A DNA stretch of 42,676 bases from Ectocarpus siliculosus (taxonomy: Eukaryota; Sar; Phaeophyceae; Ectocarpales; Ectocarpaceae): contig FN649738.1 in assembly GCA_000310025.1 (NCBI GenBank), forward strand, positions 2,855,337-2,898,012, in the 5' to 3' direction. Below are positions 10,661 through 21,054 of this stretch, piece after piece. The notes below the pieces were generated by a model, which had not been told where the DNA came from, ran no database searches, and saw only the letters and a list, made by a program, of their open reading frames with translations. Position 1 is the first letter of the stretch. Each line of letters starts with the position of its first letter. A program made the position numbers and the translations under genes.

Positions 10661-12577
10661 CTGCGGAGCTGGGGAGTGGGAAGTCCTGCGACTACATACC
10701 CGGCCCTCTATCACTCTCTCCCTTCCAAGACCTTTCTCCTTGCCAAACCTCAAGAGAGAAAACTCCCAGCCCCCAGTAGTGGATGAATACTGCCGCGACC
10801 TAGGGCTTCTTCTAGCCCATACAGAATAAACTGTTCGGTGGCAAAGAGCACGGACGTGATGATAGTGTTCTGATCCAGGATTTGTGGGTGGGATGTACTC
10901 ATAAAATGGAGGCATGTGGCTGCCACAGGTGCTGTCTGCTACCGGTTCAAGCGACATCGATATTGCCACCATCGTGTTTTCTCGCGTGAAAACAAGACGT
11001 CGACGTGTAGCCATTGTTTGGGTAGGACAGCGTGCCAAAAAAGATTGGAAGCTGCCGTTGACCACAACGCAAAGAACAACTCTCCCGGGAGGATCCTCGA
11101 GGGTGCGGATTGCACCACGAGCACCGCCTGCTTCAACAATAACGTAGCATGTACAGAAAAACAGCAGTTTGCGCTCCTCAGCCGTTGATCAACGGCTTCC
11201 ATTGATACAGTTTGCGCTCGTCGACGGCTTCCATCAAGGCCTGGGCCACTCCTCCTCCTGCCGTGTCGGTTTGATTGATTGTTCGTCTCACAGCAGCAGT
11301 CCCCCAGCGACTGACAATAGTGTGGAGTCCCATGCGACCAATACCCACTCCCTACACTACACCGCTTTCTTCGCATTCGACCGCAGCGACGAACCAAATA
11401 TTCACCCGCACTGAGCAGGCTTTACAGCCGATAGGTTCTAGAAGAAAGGCCCTTCTCTGCCCAGCAGCTGGTGCCCCACACTGGAAACGGTATCTCAAAC
11501 GAGGACGGACGCGGATTGGTGCTCGTTGAACACATGCATGAAATTTCTGGCTGTGTATGGTGAGAAAGAACAACGGTTTCCAGTGTGACGTTCCACGCCG
11601 GACTCCCACAAGAATACCCACAAGACTCTTGGGGGAGAACTTCACGGAACGGACCGAAGTGTGTAGCTCTTGGTGTGTTTCTTGAAATACAAACACAGAA
11701 ATATTACCCATTCGAGATATGACCACAGTCGAACGGGATGTGTTGAAGCTTTACAGTGAATGAAGGGAAACCGGCTGGGTACTGGGCTTATTTGGAGTCT
11801 TGGATCGAGCTGAACACAGCAGGTAGGTATTACCCAGCTGAGACCGACATAGAGGACGCCGTCTGTTTGTGAGTGCATACGTGAACAACGTATTCCTCTG
11901 CTCCAGTTTCCGCTGTTTGGTGTTCAAGAACCGAGGTAACGAATGGCGCCAGGGCTGCTGCAGCTGACTCTTCTACACAGCGTCCGATTGCGCGTGTGGC
12001 AAACACGGCCTGGCTCCGCAGGGCAGGGAAGAAGACAGAGATCTGATATTTCATGCCCGACATCCGACATTTCACATCATGGTGTTGTCGTGTTTGTCAC
12101 AATTCAACAGCGAGACAACAACATGCACAAAACTGGAAGGTGCACGGCAGCAGTTTCTACTTGCTGCGACCCCGAGGTTACAACATCCAGGGTTCGCCAA
12201 CCCTCGCCGAGACGGCTGGCTGCTCTTGCGCCTATCCTATCGAAGTGTACGCACAGCAGGTTCTCACCCGAATATGAACGTTGCCGAAGACAGGGAGCTC
12301 CCTTCCTTCACCTGAAACTTGATGTCCGCTACCGTCGGTCTGTGCTCGTTAACCGCCATTGTGTGGGGCTGCTGCGCGTGGATTGTAACACAACAGCAGC
12401 AGGCAGAGGTGGGTGGTTAGCGGAAGGGAGGGCTTGGAGGCGCCGTGAAATAATATCGCAAATTATGCTGGTACCCTTCCAATCACTCCACGGCGCCTCC
12501 GCTACGGTCTTGAGCAGCCAGCACCACACACACACACACAAACACTCACTCAACACTGCGCACACCCACCACAGTAG
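10661..12577. other. Spacer between divergent genes; no firm exons
   Basis: This interval should hold the RPAC2 5' end (minus strand) and the 5' part of the next plus-strand gene. Several open frames exist on both strands (for example plus 12079-12315), but none has splice signals agreeing in phase with the confirmed exons. One copy of a dispersed repeat lies at 11694-11805. Confidence 0.35.
11694..11805. repeat. Dispersed repeat R, copy 1
   Basis: Starts with ATTACCCATTCGAGATAT and continues through CCACAGTCGAACGGGATGTG, GTGAATGAAGGGAAACC and GGCTGGGTACTGG. The same order of blocks recurs at 33226-33345. Shorter or more diverged versions are at 14236-14300 and 24016-24042. Confidence 0.75.
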
Positions 12578-15500
12578 AGACGTACATTGCCTCGTGGTCG
12601 TCATGGACTGCTTACCGGAGCTGGTCGTGGCCAAGAGGAAAACGATATCCAGTGCCAAGATGGCAAAACGATTACGCAGGTACGGAGACTTGCTGTTGTA
12701 AGCGATCTCGCCTGTGCTATTTGTCGTGTCGGTATTCAGTGGATGTGGGTCGGTCGCAGCCCGCAGCCCGCCCTCTCTCCGCACATGCTCCTGTGCCGTA
12801 TATGCGATTAGTTCCCCGATGTGGGTTGATACCTCCTGTTCTAGCAGCGGTGGCTTTTTCTTTACGCATGCAGACTTTGCAAGCACCACATCCCTCCTAC
12901 TTGGAAATTGCTGCTGAAACCAAGGCTGCTGGGTCGTTCGTACTCAGAGGCGTTCGCCCACTACCCCCAATGTACATCGTGTTGCAAAGCTCCCTCAGCT
13001 TCCAACACTGGTAACGAACGCCCGAGAATTACACATGGTGCCCTCAACTCCCCTGGAAGACACGTCCATGGACTAGATGGCGTCTCCTGTAGCGGTTGCC
13101 GTTGCATTCGTTCCTGTCGGGTAACCTATCGGATGAGCACAGCCATCAATTCTGGACGACAAACGACGGGGTGGGTACCGTCCGTATGTAGGTGACATGA
13201 GATACCACACCCCCGGACCGATTTTCAAAGCTCGACTTCTCCACGACGAAGAGGATGCCAAATCAAACGATACGTTTTCGGAAAGTTCTCGAGGAGACGG
13301 TTCCAACGCCACCGTTTTCGGCACCGTGGCTCCTTCCACCACATACCACTGCTACTGCTGTGGAGTAATGGGGCGTTGAAATCGGTCCAGGGGGTCTGTC
13401 TTGCACACACCTTCGAGGGTATACCCTTACTCTGGATCCGTCGATGTGCAATGTCTATGTAGCTTCGGGGCGTAGCATCATGAAGCTTAGCACGCCCGGA
13501 ACACATTCTAGGTTGTAGTTTTTCTCGTATTATGTTTCGTATTATGTTGCGCGTCGTGCTGTCGTGTAAAACAGCAACATTCATTGCTAATGCTGGGAGG
13601 TGTAGATTCGGTCTGGTGCTGGCTGTCCACAGCTAGGGTCCAGTTTTACCCAACAAACGAGTCCCACGTTCTTGTCTTTACAACATGTTTCTTGCGATCC
13701 GGGCACACACCACGAAAAACGCCTGCATTTTGAGAACAGCGAGCGCATTGGTGCTGTTGCTGCTGCTTCAAGTAGGTGACTTTTTCGTCTAGGAATGTGT
13801 AAAATAAACGTTTACGCGGACCTCGTGAACGTACCAACTGATGCCTGTTTCGTTGCCCCGTCTCTGCTGCTCCACAACGTTCTACCGCACCCACGTAAAG
13901 GCAGGTTTGTTGGTGAAAATCAGCGTCCGGACGCCCCAGAGGGTGGGGATGGTGACGTCGGGGACGACGATGTCCAAACCGCAACCAAACCCGCCGCGTC
14001 GGGGGAACTCCTTTGCCGCATCCCTGAAGAGACGCTGTTCCAGCTCCAGCAGATCTACGAGGCTCTCGAGGGTGCTAGCGGCGTCAAGCCGGCGTCCAGT
14101 GCGCCAAGCTTGACGGACCTCATTGCCGCAAGTGCCGGTGACGGCGGTGAAGCAGAGCCGATGAGCGGAGGGACCGAGGCTTCGGTGGTCACTCCTGAGA
14201 AGACGACCAAGGTAAGTGCGCGTTTTTAGGAAACGTGCATACAACCACAGCAATCCAACGGGACGGGTTGAAGTCTTTTCGGTGAATGGGGGAAAAACCT
14301 GCTGCGTTTTTCGGCCGGTTCTAAAGTCGTTCGGATTCTGCCGGCGGTAAGCATGCCTTGTGCGTGAAGCACATCTTGGGGTCGGGAACGAACATTGGAG
14401 TCGCCGGTGTCGTAGTTGTCAAGCTGCTGAGTTGTCCACCTAGGCAACCAACACTCTCCCTACAGAGCTTCTGTCTAACCCTACCCCTTTCAGACACACT
14501 AAATGTGGCCCAAGTCGTTTTGCGGTAGAGTGCTGCTCGAAGCTGAGAACTCATGCTACCTGAAGCCGAGAGTTTCTGCTATTTTTTGCAGCAGGTCGGC
14601 TGATGTCGCTTTGTCATCATTTGCTTTCGAGCAAATAATGTCGAGATATCATGGTGCTGTTTTAGCTCGTCGGTGTGTACTTGCGTCTTGTTGATTGAAT
14701 TGTAACTCATGGAACGGTGCACAACCATCGACCAAACCACGTGAAATTCTCGAAAGGGAAACCCAAACCTTGTCAAATTCTCTTCATTCCTGACCATGAG
14801 TGAAAGAAGCCGGTGCTTTGGGATAGCAATGACGTTTACGTTTCATGGTTCGGACACTAGGCGCCGATTCCGGATCACCGCAGACCGTGGCGCAGCAATG
14901 CGCCGCCACGTGCAACGATCCCGTGGGATCTGCTCTCCGTTCTGGCCCACATTTATTTTCCCGAGACTACCGTAGGGACATGACACAAGATACCACACCC
15001 CCGGGAGCGATTTTCGAAGCCCGATTACTCCACAGCAGAAAGAGGGGCGCCGCCGAATATGGCGGCGTGAAAGCCATCTCGTCGAGAGCTTTCCGAATAC
15101 GCATCGTTTCGTTTAAGCATCATCTTCGTCGTGGAGTAATCAAGCTTTGACAACCGGTTCAGAGGGTGGCACTTTGTGTTTAGCCACGGTATCTCCAGAA
15201 TTTGTGTTTTCAGTATTCAGCCCCCCTTTAAACCACTTCATTCCTTAGCTTTGACGGAATTCGTTAGGCACTTTGTTCTTCGGTAGGGTGCCCCGTTCAT
15301 TTCGGGCGGGGTGTGTGGAGTGTGTGTTTCTGTGAAGTTTGACAGGCGCTTTCTTTTGTTGGGATCAACATGGAGTTTTGAGTACGCGTGTGGCCTGTCA
15401 GGCGACTGCCACACGACGGGGCCAGGCCCCCGCCGCTCGCTGCCCCTCTGAGGGACGGTTGTGTGAATATTGTGTTGTCTCTTTGCATCCGCCTCACCCC

Positions 15501-15774
15501 GACGCACACGTCCCGATACACAAATACCATTGAAACCCGGTGCCGCCGTTAGGCGAAGGCTTCCCGGCTCCAACTGATCGATGACACGACACCCCACGCA
15601 TTTTTTTGTTCGTTGACCCGTCGCTTTCGTTTTGGTGTTTGATGACGCCAGCAGAAGAGAGTAAGGGGAGGCGAGGAGCCCGCTACGGCTTCCAAGGCTA
15701 GCGGCGGCAGCAGCATAGGGACGAGCCCGAAGATCAAGAAAAAGAAGTCCAGGAGAAAGAGCAACGCGACATGA
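12578..15774 (+). CDS. Unrecognised protein with acidic middle and basic C-terminal tail (5' partial)
   Basis: Exons 12578-12679, 12874-13010, 13905-14211 and 15652 (or 15655)-15774 join with consistent phases (0/0, 2/1, 0/0). Donors are GTACGG, GTAACG and GTAAGT. The first exons read IQCQDGKTITQ and SYLEIAAETKAAGSFVLRG. Exon 3 is acidic (GGDGDVGDDDVQ), then has a short helix (EETLFQLQQIYEALEG). The last exon is Lys/Arg-rich with nuclear-localisation-like clusters (KIKKKKSRRKSNAT) and ends in TGA. I do not recognise the family. A nuclear role is an inference from the tail alone. The start codon was not found. Introns 2 and 3 each contain one copy of the same inverted-repeat MITE. Confidence 0.55.
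13201..13400 (+). mobile_element. TIR MITE, copy A
   Basis: About 200 bp within an intron. The left end at 13201-13244 (GATACCACACCCCCGGACCG, then ATTTTCAAAGC and CTTCTCCAC) is repeated inverted at 13370-13400 (GTGGAGTAAT, GGGGCGTTGAAAT, CGGTCCAGGGGGT). The inner part GACGAAGAGGATGC to GGAAAGTTCTCGAGGAGA matches copy B in reverse complement. No transposase is present. Confidence 0.75.
14236..14300. repeat. Dispersed repeat R, diverged copy
   Basis: Shares the ordered blocks ACCACAG, CAACGGGACGGGTTGAAG and GTGAATGGGGGAAAAACC with the copies at 11694 and 33226, with several substitutions. It lies in an intron of the gene at 12578-15774. Confidence 0.5.
14989..15172 (-). mobile_element. TIR MITE, copy B (inverted relative to copy A)
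   Basis: About 184 bp. The left end at 14989-15033 (GATACCACACCCCCGGGAGC, then GATTACTCCAC) is mirrored at 15131-15172 (GTGGAGTAATCAAGCTTTGA, ACCGGTTC). Its interior, read on the minus strand, gives GACGAAGATGATGC to GGAAAGCTCTCGACGAGA, the same as copy A on the plus strand. It sits in the last intron of the gene at 12578-15774. Confidence 0.75.
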
Positions 15775-18568
15775 GGCTTTGGTCACGCTTCTACTGGAAA
15801 GTGCATCATATGCCTGTCAGTCGAAAAGCAGTACGTCCATGTAGCGAACGTGCTGTGTGTAATAGAGTGGGGCGGCCGTGTTATGGGTTGCGCAAAAAGA
15901 AAAACCGCAAGTGACATCGGGGCGTGGTGAATGTGAAGCATCAAATAAGTGCCAGAGTTCCTAGAGGACGTCATTCCCGAGTGGGCCTTTTATCACGCCG
16001 TCTGGGTCTTAGTTTTGGCTCTGTTGTGTTAGCTTTGATTGCCCTTCGTCGCACCATGTAGGCGCGAAATTCCCCAAGAGTATCGAGATCGTTGATCGTT
16101 AGCCCGGATTTTCCCAGTTCCTTTCCTTGTTTGGAAACCCGGGGGTCGTTTTCGTGCCGTTGACGCCTTGGACGTTGGCGTGGGCACGAAATGAACAAGT
16201 TTTTGGATTCCAGACGACGGGATCAACGGAACAATTCTTGGCTCAAAGACGTGCACATCTCGTTTGGCATGCTGTTGGGGGAGTGCTTAGGTTTGTTGAC
16301 GAGTGAGGTGTGAATGGATCGGCTTCGATAGCTCGGAACTTCACATCGATCCTGTGTGCTTTCATGTAGTCTTCATTCAACGTGTTAGCCCTGACCACCA
16401 CCACCCTCGATGCCTGTTTTACCCCCCCCGCGGTGTGTAGTGCGTGCCCTATTAGTAGGCAAGTTTCGACGATGTTTTCCGCAGTAGCGGTAACATTGTT
16501 TCATGTACAGGATTATGTGATTTGTTGAGCCAAAGCGTGCTGTGGCGCCGTGTGTGGGTGTGGTCCGCAGGAAAGCAGAGCCTCTGTTGTTTTAGGTATC
16601 GCACGCAGCTGACAGTTTCTGTGATGCCGGGAGAGGTCGGCAGTTGAGCATAGCTCCAGCGGGTAGATCAAACGACATTGGATATCAAGGCCGTGCTACG
16701 ACGTGGTACAAATATGGTTCCAACTTTGTCCGGTATGCGACGTGTATTTTTTTTTTGTTTTTGCTGAGCCAAAAACATGGAAGTGGTTGATTTTGTGGTT
16801 ATTTTTTTGCAGGTGGTGTTACTTGTGTTCCCATGGAGAGGTTGCTGTTGTAGTTAATTAAGCAGTCTTCACGGGATGGATGGGTGATGGTGTCCGAGAT
16901 ATATAGAAAATCGATGATGTTTTTTCGCGATCGAGCCTTTCCGACGGAACGCATGTTGTATCTGAAGCTCGACGTGCCTCGAGCGCTGTAGGTGTGGTAC
17001 CTGCAAGGCGGCGAGGCGTCGTTGTTGTCCTTGTTTAGAATGTTGAAACTAAAAGCAGACGGGGCCGCGCCACAAAGTAGCTTTAGCGCATAAGAGTGCT
17101 GGGCCTCTCGCTGCCATCGGTTGGACTCCCGTGAACATGGGCATTTTGTTCAAACGTACCGTTATCGAACCCATTTTAAAGTGAGACGGCCGGTATGCAC
17201 CCACCTGTCCGTGTGGTGCCTTCTCTCTCACGCTGTGTTTCTGCGTCATTTCACATCTCTGAGTTCGAGGGACGAGTGTTCGCTTGCCCCGACAATCTCC
17301 AACTTGGCATTTGGCACACCCCACATATGACAAACGGATCAAGACACTTGCCGTCATCAGTTAGTTGCTCCCCTTTTTCCAGTGCTTCAAAACTTGCAAA
17401 GTTGCCAAACGAAGTTGGCATGCACGTCGTCCGTTAGGCTGACTCTTATGGCAACCGAAAGTTGGCCCGACGGATTGTTTTGGACTGGCATACCTACCCC
17501 CCTGGTTTGCCACGGATTCGACCAAGAGACAGACCCCTCACCACATCACGACAGAGTTCTCCCTCCACGATGTGGTCGGATCGTCACCAGAACTTGAAGG
17601 CTGTACACCCCACACACCTGTGGGCGTCTTTGAAGCTAGTGGTGACTGCTGTGGGGTCTGTGCGCGCTGAGAAATGTCAATCCATGTGAGCAAAAGTAAG
17701 AATCCGTATGGAGAATCCGTCGAGGATTCTATTCGATAGTTTGGACATGTGCCTACTCGTCGAAATATTCATGAGGGAAAAAGCCCGAGTAGAGGGGATC
17801 GTCCACCCTGCGACGGAAGGGCCTATCTATCTATCTATCTATGTTGTCAATGCCATTGGTAGTCTACGGTCCTTTCTAAGGATTAGCTATCCGTGCGCCG
17901 TCACTCCGTGCATCTGTTGTTTGAGGGGTGCTATCGATGTTTGCATCCATCCTGCTTCCACCTTCAATAAAATTCAACCTGCCTCCTGGGCGTCCATTTC
18001 AAAACAGACGATGTTACGAGAAACACATACATACACCCTTACTACAATTGTATTCGGTTGGAGTTATCCCCCCTACCCCCCAAGTCTCGTGGCCCAAATT
18101 GTGGTAGAATATTTGGCAGTGCTGCGTAAATTACAGTTCAAGCCTGTCGAGCAGCTCTTCTTGCAAGAAGAGATAATAAACAAAGTAAATATCGTTGCAA
18201 ATAAATGTAAGTTTCGCAATCTCCTGACAGACAGAGTCGGTGCGCCGAAGGTGGAGCGTTTACCCCGAGGACGCGCCGCGTGTCGGCGTGAACGGCGGGA
18301 GAGACCACAGGCTACAGAACGTGTAGGAAAATCTCGCTGGACGTCCTCCGGCGTTTCTCGACGTTGATCTCTTTGCGCCGTTGTGAAGGCGCAATCAGGT
18401 ACATAGTGTAGACACACACACACGTGAAGCCATGGAGATTGTTGACAACAAGTAGCCCGCGTCCTATCGACTCGTCTTTTCGCACGGTGTGGCATTGCGA
18501 TGAACGATCGCTGACGGTGGAGGCAATGGTCGAACCGCGCTCGAGAGTTTTGGACAACAAGCCGTATA
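15775..18568. other. No confirmed gene
   Basis: AT-richer spacer with T runs near 16748 and a CTAT microsatellite at 17819-17842. One minus frame at 16198-15971 reads a protein-like stretch (LDTLGEFRAYMVRRRAIKAN) ending in a basic tail and a stop. It has no clear partner exons and could be a terminal exon or a transposon remnant. Confidence 0.35.
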
Positions 18569-20386
18569 CAGAACCGGCCCGCACTTAAGAATATGGACGT
18601 TAAGAATTTGAGCCTCAAAAAATCCAATTTTTAAGAACTTGCCCCTAAGAACACGTGCTCAGATCGGACCTGCTGTTAAGAATAAGAACCCCCAGTGAGG
18701 TGTACGACTGGTTCTACAGATAAGAACATATATGACGTGACGCGGTGGCGAGAGAAGAACATACACAGCAGGAGGAGGAGGTGGGGGCGGGGGCGTTCCC
18801 AGGTTTTAGGGTAGTCGGTACCTACCTAGACTTCCCTTTCTAGATTTTTTTAAGGGTTATAATCAGGGGGTACATATGCTGTATACATCGTGCCCCTGTG
18901 CCAGCGCGGAGGGTTTTTTTGTTGATGTTTCAATTTACTCGAAGCAGCGTGTGCAGCGTGCCACGAGTTACCTGCCGTGCAGGGGGATCATGTCCCTGTC
19001 CAACCCCTTATCCCACGGGTTGTTGAAGGATCTTGGCAAACTCTCGGAGATGAAACAACGAGGACTGATTCTTGACCGTCACTTCGAGACGATCAAGGCA
19101 CATGTGAAGGCGGTAAAGAGATGGACAAGTGGCTCGATCAGTCGGACAACATCGAGAGGTGGGAAACCGCGTCGCTGACAGCTTCTGACCGGCGCGTACT
19201 GATCACTCAATGGACGGGAGCGGCCATGGCAAAACTCAACAGCAACCAGGGGTACCGACACCGCCTTTTCGAAAAGTGCGGGATGGCGATGACCGTGGAC
19301 GGCTCAGGCGATGATCGAATCACCTTGGAGGGTTTGGACCAGCCGTACACCTTCGCAAACGATGAAGACTCCAGCGAGAACGAAGGAGGTTCGGAGGACG
19401 TCAGCGATGGGCCCGAGGGGCGGGAGGAGGAGGGCGCCGGAGGGCGCGAGCCGGTCGTCGGAGATGAGCGCAACGGTGCCAACAACGGGGAGGGCGTGGA
19501 GGACGCTGGATACAGCGATGAAGACGACGACGGTGAGTTTGATTGGCACTACATAGACTACAGCTTATTCATCTTTACCGTTGTTGATTGTCCTTTTTGT
19601 TCATTTTTCCTTGTGCTGTTTGGGATATTGCTGATATTCTGTTTCCGCTTCACGTCTACGAACACATGGTGTGCTTCAGTTGAGTAACGGCGATGACACC
19701 CGTACGTTCCTTCTCGTGTTTCACGGTACCCTTTGTCGCAGACATGTCTCAATCCCAGACCGACGAGCTAGCTCTTTTGGACGAGGACGACAGCATGGAC
19801 CCAGACGACCCGGAGGACGAGACGCAGGGAATGGAGATCCCGGCGGGCTTTCGCCTCCAAGAATCTACCCCCGCTGCTCTTGACAGATTGCTTTTGCAAC
19901 GTGGAGTGCTTGTTAGGCTGGGCATGGGGTGGTTCGGTGGGTTGATCATTCAGCAATCTCCGCAGCGCCACCTGTACGACTACTGTGTGCAGCTGGAGGT
20001 AGACCACAGTACGCGCAAGATGAAGCTGCCCTTGGACAAGTACAGCGGAGATCCGGACGCGGCGATAGGCTCGTGGGTTTTGCTTGAGAGCGTCAGTAGG
20101 GCGGGAAGGGTACGCACCCCCAACGTCACTCTTGTGGACCAAGACGGTTGACAGTTACCCCATATGAGGGGGGTGTTTGCGGCATGAAACTCTGGGTCGA
20201 GTGCAGTTGAGAGTAGTGCACCAATTGAGCATTCGATGATGACAAAAGAACAAGAACACACCTTTTCTGGAGAACTGGACGAGGAAATAAGAACTTAGCA
20301 AATAAGAACTTGTGCTCTGCTTGGGGCAGCCAACAAGAAGCGAGCCTCGCTCCAAATAAGAGGTTCTTAAGTGCGGGCCGGTTCTG
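18569..20386. mobile_element. Pogo-like DNA transposon (deleted derivative)
   Basis: Ends are perfect 23-bp inverted repeats (18569-18591 and 20364-20386; outer bases CAGAACCGGCCCGCACTTAA). Both are flanked by TA (18567-18568 and 20387-20388), as expected for TA-target Tc1/mariner/pogo elements; CAG termini are typical of pogo. The 1818-bp element contains a transposase C-terminal remnant on the plus strand. Subterminal TAAGAA motifs are clustered at the left end (for example 18585, 18611, 18633, 18653, 18677, 18720) and at 20286-20305 near the right end. Perfect ends imply recent movement. Confidence 0.85.
18990..20151 (+). pseudogene. Transposase C-terminal remnant with acidic linker and C-terminal module
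   Basis: The frame from 18990 (MSLSNPLSHGLL) reaches HFETIKAHVKA. It then continues only after a frame change around 19105-19118 as EMDKWLDQSDNIERWE, TASDRRVLITQWTG, RHRLFEKCGMAMTVDGSGDD. This matches in general form the region after the DDE catalytic core in stramenopile pogo-type transposases (from memory of the family, not tested). An acidic linker (EDSSENEGGSEDVSD onward) ends at a GTGAGT donor (19532). Exon 2 starts at 19742, phase 1/2, and encodes MSQSQTDELALLDEDDSM, then VLVRLGMGWFGGLII, YDYCVQLEVD and KLPLDKYSGDPDA to TGA at 20151. The DDE core is absent from the element, so it should be immobile without help. No HTH domain is visible. Confidence 0.6.
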
Positions 20387-20388
20387 TA

Positions 20389-20709
20389 CTGCCTCCATCG
20401 ACGCTGAAGACTCCAGCAACGAGGGAAAATCTGGTAGCGATGGGCGCGGCGGGGGAGATGACCAGGTCTTTGGGGGGCGCGCGGGGTCCTCGCTGATGTT
20501 GTGCCTTCCAACGGCGGCATGCTGCGCGTCCTCTGGCTGCTCTCGAGATGCGCAGTCGTGAATTGCCACGTAGCTGATATGCCCACCTCCACAACTCCGC
20601 CCGGTGAGAAGTCAAACTTGCCGTTACTCATCGTCTTTGTCGGCGGTACAATATAAGAATCGCCGTCCTCTGGATCCACGTGACAATATATACTCCCCGC
20701 TGTTGTCAC
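20389..20709 (-). other. Open minus-strand segment cut by the transposon
   Basis: The minus frame from 20709 reads SIYCHVDPEDGDSYIVPPTK and FDFSPGGVVEVG. A second minus frame over 20569-20389 reads SREQPEDAQHAAVGRHNI and PSLPDFPSLLESSASMEA. Both run straight into the transposon end. On the far side (18566 to about 18312) an open minus frame resumes (LERGSTIASTVSDRSSQ). Together they suggest a host exon split by the insertion, but frame and product are unknown. Confidence 0.3.
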
Positions 20710-21054
20710 CCTCGTCTCAGTCCGATGCGGTGTTATGGTTGAGGGGACACGGCAGAAGAAGGGGCGGTGCTACCATCCAAAGCTGTACATTGGTAGCATC
20801 TTCGCACACCGAGAGCTCATTTCATGCGGTACATTGCACGAAAGAAACGTGCAATCGTCGGTCGGCGGGCGATCCGATCCGTCGGTTACACGTTGGAATA
20901 TCCTCCGCGTGCCCCCTCCACGGCCCTCTTTCCGCGCCTTTTCCGTACATCGCGATCAACCAACACACCTACCCTCTTTGGCACTTGGTGTGTTCTCTCC
21001 CCCAGGCCCAGTCTCTCCAAAGGCAGTAAGGCCTGTACCCTCGCGCATCGAATC

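Noticed and set aside
15238-15786. 182-codon minus-strand gene
   Set aside because: It is antisense to the better-supported last exon at 15652-15774, and has no splice partners.
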